Below, piece by piece: positions 1 through 8,292 of a stretch of 64,000 bases of DNA. Numbering within the stretch: the first letter of the stretch is position 1; each line of letters begins with the position of its first letter. The notes under the pieces are model-generated. The model worked only from the letters and a program-made list of their open reading frames with translations, had not been told where the DNA came from and did no database searches. A program made the position numbers and the translations under genes. The stretch comes from Paludibacter jiangxiensis. GTDB taxonomy: Bacteria > Bacteroidota > Bacteroidia > Bacteroidales > Paludibacteraceae. The DNA lies in NCBI GenBank assembly GCA_945897785.1, contig CAMDGD010000004.1, forward strand, positions 19,686 through 83,685, in the 5' to 3' direction.

Positions 1-224
1 CCAACGGATTTCTATCCCTTGATTTTTCGGGAAATATGGCCGTAATAAAAACACGACCGGGATACGCCGGAGGAATTGCCTCTGATATTGACACCTTACC
101 TATTTCGCCATTTTTAGGTTCACTTGCCGGAGATGACACCATCTTTCTCTTGCTAAAAGAACAAGCTACTAAAGAAACCGTTTTAGAAACCTTAACGCCC
201 ATTATTCCGGGAATTCGAAAATAA
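1..224 (+). CDS. argR: Arginine repressor ArgR, C-terminal part (5' truncated by window edge)
   Basis: The frame is open from position 3 and ends at a TAA at 222-224, so only the last ~73 residues are present. They look like the hexamerisation and arginine-binding domain of ArgR: a stretch reading SLDFSGNMAVIKTRPGYA, then IASDID, then AGDDTIFLL; the GDD is the arginine-contacting motif of the family. The DNA-binding winged helix must lie upstream of the window. The gene is followed after 7 bp by a GNAT gene and then argG, so the repressor heads an arginine biosynthesis cluster that it probably controls. The internal ATG at 36 is not the start. Confidence 0.85.
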   Translation, partial: NGFLSLDFSGNMAVIKTRPGYAGGIASDIDTLPISPFLGSLAGDDTIFLLLKEQATKETVLETLTPIIPGIRK

Positions 225-231
225 AATACAC

Positions 232-861
232 ATGGAAAAAGATAAAATTGAAATCGTCATTGCTAATGCCGAGCATTTTCCTTATATAAATACTGTCCTA
301 GAAACCATAGAATTAGCGGCAAAGGCTCGTGGTACAGGAATAGCTCGTCGGTCGCCTGAGTACGTCAAACAAAAAATGGACGAGGGTAAAGCAATCATTG
401 CTTTTGTAAATGGAGAGTTTGGAGGCTTTTGTTACATAGAAACTTGGAGCAATAAAAAATTTGTGGCAAACTCCGGTCTAATTGTCGTAGAGAAATTTCG
501 TGGACACGGTTTAGCCAAAGCTATTAAGAAAAAAGCTTTCGAATTATCGCGCAAGCTTTTTCCAGAAGCCAAAATATTTGGTCTAACAACAGGCCTAGCC
601 GTAATGAAGATTAACTCTGAACTTGGCTATAAGCCGGTAACTTTTTCTGAATTAACAGATGACCAAGCGTTTTGGAAAGGATGCGAGGCCTGTGTAAATT
701 TTGATATATTGCAACGAAACAATTATAAAATGTGTTTATGTACCGGCATGTTGTACGACCCACAAGTAAAAGAGAAAAAAGAAGGCAAAAAAACTTGGAA
801 AGAAATATTGAAAAAAATAATTAGCATTCCAGTTATCAAATTAAAAGACAAAGAAAAATAA
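232..861 (+). CDS. GNAT-family N-acetyltransferase, candidate glutamate acetyltransferase of arginine synthesis
   Basis: A 209-residue protein with a GNAT fold. The acetyl-CoA loop is seen as VEKFRGHGLAKAI at about residues 86-98 (the Q/RxxGxG/A motif), preceded by the beta strand with NSGLIV. It lies between argR and argG with gaps of 7 and 24 bp, so it is very likely part of the arginine operon. Context suggests that it acetylates (or succinylates) glutamate for the first step, in place of a classical ArgA; that substrate is inference from position. The C-terminal ~65 residues are Cys-containing (FWKGCEACVNFD, MCLCTGMLYDP) and end in a Lys-rich tail, which is not a usual GNAT ending and could bind metal. 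Confidence 0.75.
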   Translation: MEKDKIEIVIANAEHFPYINTVLETIELAAKARGTGIARRSPEYVKQKMDEGKAIIAFVNGEFGGFCYIETWSNKKFVANSGLIVVEKFRGHGLAKAIKKKAFELSRKLFPEAKIFGLTTGLAVMKINSELGYKPVTFSELTDDQAFWKGCEACVNFDILQRNNYKMCLCTGMLYDPQVKEKKEGKKTWKEILKKIISIPVIKLKDKEK

Positions 862-885
862 AACAACATAAAAGAAGCAACAACA

Positions 886-2085
886 ATGAAAGAGAAAGTA
901 TTACTAGCATTTAGTGGCGGGTTAGACACTTCTTTTTGTGCTATGTATTTAGCCAAAGATAAAGGATATGAGGTTCATACCGCAATTGCAAATACCGGTG
1001 GATTTAGCAAAGAAGAATTAAAAAAAATTGAAGAGAAAGCATACTTGCTCGGTGCAAAATCACATGCAACTTTAGATGTAACGGAAGCATACTACGAAAA
1101 AAGTATAAAATACATGGTTTTTGGCAATATTCTGCGCAACGGCACTTATCCTATCTCGGTAAGTTCAGAAAGAATGTTTCAGGCTATTGCTATTATTGAA
1201 CATGCAAAAAAAATTAATGCCGATTATGTTGCTCATGGATCTACCGGGGCAGGAAACGATCAGGTTCGTTTTGACTTGACTTTCGAAATTTTGGCACCGC
1301 ATATTAAAATCTTAACCCCAACACGCGACATGGTTTTAACGCGTGAATATGAAATAAACTACTTAAAAGAAAATGGGGTAGAAGCTGATTATACAAAAAT
1401 GGAATACTCTATCAATAAAGGGTTGTGGGGAACTTCTATTGGCGGAAAGGAAACACTGAAATCAGAACAAACCTTGCCAGAGGAGGCTTATCCTAGCCAA
1501 GTTACTAAGCAAGAAGAAGAAACCTTAACCATCGGCTTTGAACAAGGAGAAATTTGTGCGGTAAACGGCAAAAAATACACCAATAAGATTGAAGCTATCC
1601 AAGCAGTAGAAGCTATTGGCTCTCAATTTGCTATTGGTAGGGATATGCATGTTGGAGATACAATTATCGGCATCAAAGGGCGCGTTGGGTTCGAAGCTGC
1701 TGGTCCAATTTTAATTATCAATGCACATAAAATGCTCGAAAAGCACACTTTAACCAAATGGCAACAATATTGGAAAGACCAATTGGGGACATGGTATGGT
1801 ATGTTTTTACATGAAGCACAATACCTAGAACCGGTAATGCGGGATATGGAAGCCTTTTTGCAAAACTCGCAAGCCAATGTTAATGGTAAAGTAATTATTA
1901 AGCTTCGCCCTTACAGTTACACATTGGTTGGTGTTGAAAGCTCTTTCGATTTAATGAAAACAGATTTTGGCGAATACGGAGAAGTAAATAAAGCTTGGAC
2001 GGCCGACGATGTAAAAGGATTTACAAAAATACTGGGCAATCAGATGAAGATCTTTTACAATACACAAAAAAGAAACAACAATTAA
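886..2085 (+). CDS. argG: Argininosuccinate synthase
   Basis: A 399-residue ArgG that joins citrulline and aspartate using ATP. The N-terminal N-type ATP pyrophosphatase loop SGGLDTS is at residues 10-16. Further family motifs are visible: GSTGAGNDQVRFD (about 117-129), the aspartate and citrulline region with YSINKGLWGTSIGGKE, and IKGRVGFEAAGP near the C-terminal domain. Length is normal. It follows the GNAT gene by 24 bp and is the last gene of the argR-GNAT-argG run; argC, which often sits beside it in this phylum, is not in the window, and argD is 5 kb away. Confidence 0.95.
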   Translation: MKEKVLLAFSGGLDTSFCAMYLAKDKGYEVHTAIANTGGFSKEELKKIEEKAYLLGAKSHATLDVTEAYYEKSIKYMVFGNILRNGTYPISVSSERMFQAIAIIEHAKKINADYVAHGSTGAGNDQVRFDLTFEILAPHIKILTPTRDMVLTREYEINYLKENGVEADYTKMEYSINKGLWGTSIGGKETLKSEQTLPEEAYPSQVTKQEEETLTIGFEQGEICAVNGKKYTNKIEAIQAVEAIGSQFAIGRDMHVGDTIIGIKGRVGFEAAGPILIINAHKMLEKHTLTKWQQYWKDQLGTWYGMFLHEAQYLEPVMRDMEAFLQNSQANVNGKVIIKLRPYSYTLVGVESSFDLMKTDFGEYGEVNKAWTADDVKGFTKILGNQMKIFYNTQKRNNN

Positions 2086-2404
2086 AAGCAAAGAGCCCTG
2101 TGCAATACCGAGCTCTACTGCAAGAAATATAATTATTAACCTGTCCAACTTTTTGGGCTCAATTCAAAAACGAACCTTTTTTTTATAAAACAAAAAAAAC
2201 ACGCTTACGTAATTTATTTAGATAAAAAAGTACAAACCTATGCATTAAAATGCAATAAGGCAATTGACTACAGTCAACAATTGAAATGTAAGCCACATTA
2301 TTGTATAAATTAATAAAAATAAAGGTAAAAAAGAAAGAAATTGCAAAAGCGCTTGTATATCAATAATTTGTTTTTATCTTTACGGAAATTTTTAAACTAT
2401 AATA
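2086..2404. other. Gap between argG and the cold-shock gene
   Basis: About 320 AT-rich bases. Just after argG there is a weak inverted repeat, AGAGC...GCTCT, without a T run. At 2142-2161 the sequence TGTCCAACTTTTTGGG followed by CTCA resembles a terminal repeat of IS3-family (IS150-like) elements, but no transposase remains nearby. The 3' end holds the promoter of the cold-shock gene. No other gene seen. Confidence 0.5.
2353..2382 (+). promoter_or_regulatory. Promoter of the cold-shock gene
   Basis: TTG at 2353-2355, a 19-base spacer and TATCTTTA at 2375-2382 fit the Bacteroidota -33/-7 pattern (consensus TAnnTTTG), with one mismatch in the last base. The predicted start of transcription lies about 15-17 bases before the ATG, so the leader is short for a cold-shock gene. 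Confidence 0.55.
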
Positions 2405-2596
2405 ATGAACAAAGGAATTGTAAAATTCTTTAATAACTCAAAAGGTTTTGGGTTTATTAAAGATCAAGACTCAGAAAAAGAGTATTTCGTACATGTAAAT
2501 GGTCTTGTAGATCAAATCAAAGAAGACGACGAAGTAACATTTGAACTTGAAGAAGGAAGAAAAGGATTAAACGCTGTAAATGTAAAAAGAGCGTAA
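2405..2596 (+). CDS. Cold-shock domain protein (CspA family)
   Basis: A 63-residue single cold-shock domain. It begins MNKGIVKFFNNSKGFGFI; the RNP1 motif KGFGFI and the RNP2 motif YFVHV are both present, followed by the acidic loop and VTFELEEGRKGLNAVNV ending typical of the family. The protein should bind single-stranded RNA or DNA and melt structure in the cold or in slow growth. It stands alone with its own promoter and terminator. Length matches the 65-70 residue norm. Confidence 0.93.
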   Translation: MNKGIVKFFNNSKGFGFIKDQDSEKEYFVHVNGLVDQIKEDDEVTFELEEGRKGLNAVNVKRA

Positions 2597-2620
2597 TCTC
2601 AAGTAACCGATAAAATTTAT

Positions 2621-2648
2621 GCCTTGCCTTACGGTGAGGCATTTTTTA
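2621..2648 (+). terminator. Rho-independent terminator of the cold-shock gene
   Basis: GCCTTGCC (2621-2628), loop TTAC, GGTGAGGC (2633-2640): an 8-bp stem with two G-U pairs, followed by ATTTTTTA. It lies 24 bases after the stop codon and just before the convergent end of tadA. Confidence 0.8.
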
Positions 2649-2660
2649 TGCTTCACTTTG

Positions 2661-3095
2661 CTATCTCTTTTTCCGAAAAAAGCTAGTCATAAGTTCAGCA
2701 CAAGCAGTTTCTAGAACCCCGGAAATCACTTTTGTTTTTGGATGCAATGCTTTAGGTGCAACTTGTCGGAAGCCTCTTTTTTCGTCTGTTGCACCATACA
2801 CCACCTTTGCTATTTGCGACCAGCCCAATGCTCCTGCACACATTGCGCACGGTTCAACAGTAACATACAGCACACAGTCTGTTAGGTATTTTCCTCCAAT
2901 CGCATTGGCAGCAATGGTTATTGCTTGCATTTCGGCATGAGCAGTAACATCCGTTAATTTTTCGGTTAAGTTATGTGCTCTTGCTATAATCCTATCCTGA
3001 CAAACTATTACAGCACCAACAGGCACTTCGTCCATATCGAAAGCTTTTTGGGCTTCCAACAAGGCTTGTTTCATATAGTAGGCATCATCAAACAT
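2661..3095 (-). CDS. tadA: tRNA adenosine(34) deaminase TadA
   Basis: A 144-residue deaminase of the cytidine deaminase fold that turns A34 of tRNA-Arg(ACG) into inosine. The zinc site is complete: HAE (His and catalytic Glu, about residues 53-55) and PCAMCAGAL (two Cys, about 82-90). The C-terminal FFRKKR is the usual basic TadA tail. The start overlaps the stop of the upstream PAP2-like gene by 8 bases, so the two are co-transcribed and probably translationally coupled. A guanine deaminase is possible but the length, VTVEPCAMC context and tail favour TadA. Confidence 0.9.
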   Translation of the reverse strand: MFDDAYYMKQALLEAQKAFDMDEVPVGAVIVCQDRIIARAHNLTEKLTDVTAHAEMQAITIAANAIGGKYLTDCVLYVTVEPCAMCAGALGWSQIAKVVYGATDEKRGFRQVAPKALHPKTKVISGVLETACAELMTSFFRKKR

Positions 3096-3702
3096 TTATA
3101 AAAAGTTGGCCAAACAAATACACAACAGTAAAGCCAATGCAAAAACCAACCAATGTTTGCATTGGGGTATGCATTTTTAAAATAATACGAGCAGAAGCCA
3201 GCAATCCGGCTAAGACAAAAGCAACAGAAAGAAGTAAAAGTGGAGTAATATACAAATGATACGAAACAACAATTATCGCTGCACATAAACCTCCAATAGC
3301 AGAAAGATGGGCGCTCACCTTCCACTTTAAGTTTATCAACATAATAAGGATAGTGGAGAAAACAACCCCTGTCATCATGCTAACAACATAAAAAGGCATA
3401 CCTATTCGGTACAAAAAGATGATTGCGGCAGCATACGAGAATATAGTAAATACATATGGTATTGTTCGTTCTTTACGGTTAGCAAGTTGAATAGAAGAGA
3501 CCAACCCCATCTTTTTTAAGAAAAGAATAACAACCAAAGGCACTACTGCCGTTAATAAAAAAACAGAAAGCACCGTTGGAAGTTTATATTCCATAAAATC
3601 GGCATACACAAAACTGCCTACCTGAAACAACAGAATCATTCCGTAAGTAGGGAATAGTAGGGGTTGGAAAATATTAGACAGTATTTGTGCGAATCGTTGC
3701 AT
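3088..3702 (-). CDS. PAP2-like membrane protein
   Basis: A 204-residue protein with about six hydrophobic helices. I start it at the ATG at 3702 (MQRFAQIL), because longer forms would run into rpoN. The phosphatase motifs of the PAP2 superfamily are present in weakened form: NRKERTIPY (first motif), SAHLSA (second, His kept) and SARIILKMH followed by TPMQ (third, R-x5-H kept, but the usual Asp after HxxxD is Gln). It may therefore be a lipid phosphatase with altered chemistry or an inactive relative. It sits between rpoN (25 bp upstream) and tadA (8 bp overlap) in one operon. Substrate unknown. Confidence 0.7.
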   Translation of the reverse strand: MQRFAQILSNIFQPLLFPTYGMILLFQVGSFVYADFMEYKLPTVLSVFLLTAVVPLVVILFLKKMGLVSSIQLANRKERTIPYVFTIFSYAAAIIFLYRIGMPFYVVSMMTGVVFSTILIMLINLKWKVSAHLSAIGGLCAAIIVVSYHLYITPLLLLSVAFVLAGLLASARIILKMHTPMQTLVGFCIGFTVVYLFGQLFINV

Positions 3703-3727
3703 AATCAAAGTTAAATTAAATCCGGAA

Positions 3728-5176
3728 TTAAAACGCTTTACGGAGTCTGGCCACCGGAATATCCAGTTGCTCCCGGTATTTAGCAACGGTTCGGCGAGCA
3801 ATAATATACCCTTTGTCTTTTAAAAGCTTGGCTAATTGCTCATCGGTTATCGGTTTTCGTTTGTCTTCTTCGGCAATACATTTTTGAAGAATACTTTTAA
3901 TTTCGCGCGAAGAAACTTCCTCGCCTGTATCTGTTTGCATTGATTCCGAAAAGAAATACTTTACCGGATATACGCCAAATTCTGTTTGAACATACTTACT
4001 ATTACTTACCCTCGAAATGGTAGAGATATCTAACCCTGTTATTTCGGCAATATCTTTTAAAATCATTGGCTTAAGCAAGGTCTCGTCTCCTTCGAGGAAA
4101 AACTCTTTTTGAAAAGTAACAATAGCATTCATGGTAACCAATAAAGTGTTTTGTCTTTGTTTGATAGCATCGATAAACCATTTTGCGGCATCGAGTTTTT
4201 GTTTTACAAACATCACGGCATCTTTCATTTCTTTATTTCGGTTTTCCTTATTGCTCGAGTAATCTTTAAACATCTCCTGATAGGTACTGCTAACACGCAA
4301 CTCAGGAATATTTTTATTGTTTAACGAAATAAACGGATGACCATTATCTACCTCCAAAATAAAATCGGGAACCACATGTTGCATGTTTCTTTCCAACAAG
4401 CTCCCCCATGCATTGCCTGGTTTCGGATTTAGCTTTGTTATTTCAGAAACAGCCTCTTTAAATAAGGTCTCAGAGATGATTAATCGTTTTATGATTCGTT
4501 CGTAGTGCTTTTTTGTAAATTCCTCGAAAAAATCGCGAATAATTTTTGAAGCAATACGCACTGTCTCCGTTTCATTTTTCCGACTAATTTGAAGCAACAA
4601 ACACTCCTGAAGGTTACGAGCACAAACTCCGGCGGGTTCAAAATCTTGAATAACAAACACTAATTCATTCATCTCATTGTCAGAAACCTCCATGCCCGTT
4701 TGAAAAACAATATCATCCACCATAGAAGACACTTCGCGTCTTAAATAGCCTTCTTCATCAATATTACCTATAATATATTCGGCTAAAGACTTTTGTCTTT
4801 CCGAAAGCGTACGAAGGCCTAGTTGGTTGATTAAATGTTCATGAAAAGTAAGTCCTATAGAAAAAGGAATATCTTCTTTTCTATCATCTTTTGAGTTATT
4901 ATTTACATGTAGTTTATAGTCGGGTATATCATCATCATGCATGTATTCTTCTAAATCTATATCATCATTATTGCCCCCTTCATCCATTTCAGTCTCGGTT
5001 TCAATATCTTCGGTTGTTAAATCATCCGGTCCCTCATCTAAAGCTGGGTTTTCTTCCATTTCCTGACGAATCCGCTCCTCCAGTTCTAATGTAGGAACTT
5101 CTAAAAGCTTTATCACCTGAATCTGTTGTGGAGACAGCTTTTGTTGTAGTCGTTGTTGTAATCGTTGGTTAAGCAT
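3728..5176 (-). CDS. rpoN: RNA polymerase sigma-54 factor RpoN
   Basis: I start it at the ATG at 5176 (MLNQRLQQRL), giving 482 residues; the extra 11 residues upstream do not look like the family. Region I is the Gln/Leu-rich LQQKLSPQQIQVIKLLEVPTLEL; an acidic region II follows (D/E-rich, about residues 45-85); the core-binding region and helix-turn-helix are in the middle, and the RpoN box ARRTVAKYREQL lies near the C-terminus. The protein directs transcription from -24/-12 promoters and needs an enhancer-binding ATPase; none is encoded in this window. It is the first gene of a run with the PAP2-like protein and tadA. Confidence 0.95.
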   Translation of the reverse strand: MLNQRLQQRLQQKLSPQQIQVIKLLEVPTLELEERIRQEMEENPALDEGPDDLTTEDIETETEMDEGGNNDDIDLEEYMHDDDIPDYKLHVNNNSKDDRKEDIPFSIGLTFHEHLINQLGLRTLSERQKSLAEYIIGNIDEEGYLRREVSSMVDDIVFQTGMEVSDNEMNELVFVIQDFEPAGVCARNLQECLLLQISRKNETETVRIASKIIRDFFEEFTKKHYERIIKRLIISETLFKEAVSEITKLNPKPGNAWGSLLERNMQHVVPDFILEVDNGHPFISLNNKNIPELRVSSTYQEMFKDYSSNKENRNKEMKDAVMFVKQKLDAAKWFIDAIKQRQNTLLVTMNAIVTFQKEFFLEGDETLLKPMILKDIAEITGLDISTISRVSNSKYVQTEFGVYPVKYFFSESMQTDTGEEVSSREIKSILQKCIAEEDKRKPITDEQLAKLLKDKGYIIARRTVAKYREQLDIPVARLRKAF

Positions 5177-5288
5177 AAATTGATGTACCAAAAGAATTTT
5201 AAAACCCAATAGACAGCTATTACTACTATTTTCGTGTTTAAAGATAACTTTTTCTGATTAAATTTGCCCTAAATAGGGTAAATTTAAT

Positions 5289-6947
5289 CTAATAATGAAA
5301 ACTGCTTCCACCCAAAAACTCTCTTAAAAGTGAGGTTGGGGGTACCTCATTGTCGTAAATGGGTAAAAAATATTTTAAAAACTTAAGCAAACGATGTGCC
5401 TCTGAGTACTCTTCGCTGTTGCGAGGAACCTCCGATAAAATTGGTTCTGCATAATGCTTTAAAACGGCAAACTCAAAAATCAAAGCCGAATTAAACATTA
5501 CATCTGCATTCTCCTGAAAAGGGAAAATCCATTTATCTTCCCCTTTTCGCACACTTGCCCAACGCGCTATAGTTTGTTGAGCGCTATAGCCTCTATACTT
5601 GTAATCGCGAATAATACGGCGAAGCAACCTATTGTCGGTAGTTGGAATCCAGTTGTGGTCATCTAAGGAAATACTGGTTAAGGCAGATACATATATTTTA
5701 AACTTAGTTTGCTCGGAAATTCCAGGCATAAGATTGGGATTTAACGCATGTATTCCCTCCAGAATCAAAACAGTGCCTGGGTTTAATTTTAGGGTATGAC
5801 CTTTAAACTGTCTTTTCCCTAATTCAAAATTAAAAGTAGGTATTTTTACTTCTTCGCCATTAAGCAATTGTTGCAACTGAAGATTAAAAAAATCAAGATC
5901 CAATGCGTTAAGAGATTCAAAATCGAGCTCGCCGTTTTCATCAATAGGTGTTTTATCTCTGTTAACAAAATAATTATCGAGCGATAAAATTACCGGCTTT
6001 ACTCCGCCTACCTGCAATTGCACAGCCAACCGTTTTCCAAAAGTTGTTTTTCCTGACGAAGAAGGGCCGGATATCATTACAAAACGAGTTTCGTGCATCG
6101 AATGAATTATTCGGTCAGCAATACCCGCAATTTTTTTTTCGTGCAATGCTTCGGCAATTTGTATCAACTCGTATGCTTTTTTATCTTTACAAGCCCTGTT
6201 AAACTCACCCACATTGCTTATACCCATAATGCTATTCCAACGAATAAACTCGTTAAAAATCTCGTACATCTTTGGTTGCGGAACAATATCTTCTAATACA
6301 GTTAGCTTTGTTCTAGACGGAATTCGAAGCAAAACCCCATCATAATAAGGTATCAAATCGAATAAATATAAATTTCCTGTGCTTGGCAAAAGTGCACCAT
6401 TATAATAATCTACATATCCATCTAGCTCATAGTAGTCAACATACGATCGATTAAGTGTTTCTAATAAAAGCACCTTATCCATCTGTTTGCGCTTGCGAAA
6501 TAGTTGAACAACTTCATCGCCTTGTTTTTCGTGTTTTGCAATAGGCAAATTAAGGTTGATTATTTCTTGCATTTTTTGCTTAATGGAATAAATAAAGGCA
6601 TCATTTAGTGGAATATCTAAGTGATTTATTTTACAAAAATACCCTTTCGAGAGCGGATGTTCCAGGTGCATGCGAGCGTTGGGCTGTAGTATATGAATAG
6701 CTTTTGCCAACACCAAAGCCAAAGAGCGCACATACACACGCATACCGGATGATGTTTTAATGTCAATAAACTCAATATCTTTCGGCTTATAAACGGCAAA
6801 ATTCAGGTCTTCCGATTTGTTGTTTACCCGAGCAGCAACAATATGATTTGTAGAGTTTGGCTCCAAATCGTTAAGAATCTCAAGCATGGTTGTGCCAATT
6901 GGATACTCCTTGTATAATTGTCTTTTTTTACAATAAATAGTTACCAT
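5289..6947 (-). CDS. TGS-domain nucleoside (uridine-like) kinase
   Basis: A 552-residue protein from the ATG at 6947 (a GTG at 6956 would add three residues). Residues 1-65 form a TGS domain, then a region resembling the second N-terminal domain of threonyl-tRNA synthetase (H...HPLSKGYF, about 95-105), and from about 285 a uridine/phosphoribulokinase-type P-loop kinase with GPSSSGKT (294-301) and a downstream SLDNYFVNR substrate motif. This TGS-kinase fusion is common in Bacteroidota and is usually annotated as nucleoside kinase. It is a single gene between the rpoN operon and argD. What the tRNA-synthetase-like half senses is unknown. Confidence 0.85.
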   Translation of the reverse strand: MVTIYCKKRQLYKEYPIGTTMLEILNDLEPNSTNHIVAARVNNKSEDLNFAVYKPKDIEFIDIKTSSGMRVYVRSLALVLAKAIHILQPNARMHLEHPLSKGYFCKINHLDIPLNDAFIYSIKQKMQEIINLNLPIAKHEKQGDEVVQLFRKRKQMDKVLLLETLNRSYVDYYELDGYVDYYNGALLPSTGNLYLFDLIPYYDGVLLRIPSRTKLTVLEDIVPQPKMYEIFNEFIRWNSIMGISNVGEFNRACKDKKAYELIQIAEALHEKKIAGIADRIIHSMHETRFVMISGPSSSGKTTFGKRLAVQLQVGGVKPVILSLDNYFVNRDKTPIDENGELDFESLNALDLDFFNLQLQQLLNGEEVKIPTFNFELGKRQFKGHTLKLNPGTVLILEGIHALNPNLMPGISEQTKFKIYVSALTSISLDDHNWIPTTDNRLLRRIIRDYKYRGYSAQQTIARWASVRKGEDKWIFPFQENADVMFNSALIFEFAVLKHYAEPILSEVPRNSEEYSEAHRLLKFLKYFLPIYDNEVPPTSLLREFLGGSSFHY

Positions 6948-7160
6948 TTTTTCCACAAGTAGAAATAGTTTTTAAAGGTTAAGTCTTTGATAAATAGTTT
7001 CAGAAATACCGATTATATTCAATCGGGGTTTAAAAATACATCAAATTTTGCTATGTTTTGTGCCTTTCCCAAATAAAATAACTATAAATTTGTGTCGAGA
7101 ATAGAAATAGTGTTTTTGGCTATATTTCTTGTTAAATTAATTTAGATAACACCCTACAAT

Positions 7161-8282
7161 ATGAATCTTTTTGATGTTTACCCACTTTTTGATATTAATA
7201 TAACAAAAGGGAAAACTTGTCGTACTTATGACGATCAAGGCACCGAATATCTTGACTTATACGGCGGACATGCCGTTATTTCAGTGGGGCATACCCATCC
7301 GTATTATGTACAAAAACTAACGGAACAACTCAATGCCATTTCTTTTTATTCGAATTCTGTGGTAAATAAACTGCAAGTTGAGTTGGCCGAAAAATTAGGA
7401 AAACTCTCCGGATACGAAGATTATGCGTTGTTTTTGACCAACTCAGGTGCAGAGTCGAATGAAAATGCACTTAAACTTGCCTCTTTCCATACGGGACGAA
7501 AAAAAGTACTTGCCTTTAAACGGTCTTTTCACGGACGAACATCGGCTGCTGTTCGCGTTACCGACAACCCAAAAATTGTTGCACCCATCAACGAAGATAT
7601 AGAAGTGGTTTTTGTTGAATTAAACGATATTGAAACCGTTAAAAAAGAGTTAGAAAGCAAAAGTTTTTGTGCAGTTATTATCGAGGGAATCCAAGGCATT
7701 GGTGGTATTCGGGTTCCTGACACAGACTTCTTATCGGCATTGCAAAAAAGCTGCAAAGAAACAGCTACAATGCTTATTTTGGATGAAATACAATCGGGTT
7801 ACGGACGTAGCGGAAAATTCTTTGCACATCAATTTGCCGATATTCGTCCTGATTTAATTACAACTGCCAAAGGTATGGGTAATGGATTTCCTATTGGAGG
7901 ACTGCTTATTAGTCCGCTATTCAAAGCCTCATACGGCATGCTGGGAACTACTTTTGGCGGAAATCATTTGGCTTGTGCAGCAGGTATTGCTGTGCTAGAC
8001 ATAATGAAAGCCGAGAAATTAATAACTAATGCAACAAAAATTGGCAATTACCTACTTGAAAAATTAAAGGCTATTCCTCAAATAAAAGAAATACGGGGTA
8101 TGGGATTGATGATAGGTATCGAGTTCGATTACCCGGTAAAAGAGATTCGCAACAAATTGCTGTTTGAGCATAAAATATTTACCGGTGTAAGTGGAATAAC
8201 TGTTATTCGTTTACTTCCGCCCTTATGTCTAAGTAAGGCGGATGCAGATATCTTTTTAGAAAAACTAAAGTTGTGTTTGTAG
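7161..8282 (+). CDS. argD: Acetylornithine/succinylornithine aminotransferase
   Basis: A 373-residue class III PLP aminotransferase. Visible motifs are NSGAESNENALKLA (phosphate binding, about 96-109), SFHGRT (about 125-130), LILDEIQSGYGRSGKFFA with the PLP-contacting Asp (about 203), and TTAKGMGNGFPIGG with the Schiff-base Lys (about 235). It makes N-acyl-ornithine from the semialdehyde in arginine synthesis; many Bacteroidota use succinyl rather than acetyl intermediates and the sequence does not decide. It is shorter than E. coli ArgD (~405). A TAAATTTG box at 7085-7092 may be its promoter. The gene is separated from argG by 5 kb. Confidence 0.88.
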   Translation: MNLFDVYPLFDINITKGKTCRTYDDQGTEYLDLYGGHAVISVGHTHPYYVQKLTEQLNAISFYSNSVVNKLQVELAEKLGKLSGYEDYALFLTNSGAESNENALKLASFHTGRKKVLAFKRSFHGRTSAAVRVTDNPKIVAPINEDIEVVFVELNDIETVKKELESKSFCAVIIEGIQGIGGIRVPDTDFLSALQKSCKETATMLILDEIQSGYGRSGKFFAHQFADIRPDLITTAKGMGNGFPIGGLLISPLFKASYGMLGTTFGGNHLACAAGIAVLDIMKAEKLITNATKIGNYLLEKLKAIPQIKEIRGMGLMIGIEFDYPVKEIRNKLLFEHKIFTGVSGITVIRLLPPLCLSKADADIFLEKLKLCL

Positions 8283-8292
8283 CATGGTGTAA

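Noticed and set aside
2097..2128. AGAGC...GCTCT repeat after argG as a terminator
   Set aside because: Only five base pairs, a long loop and no T run.
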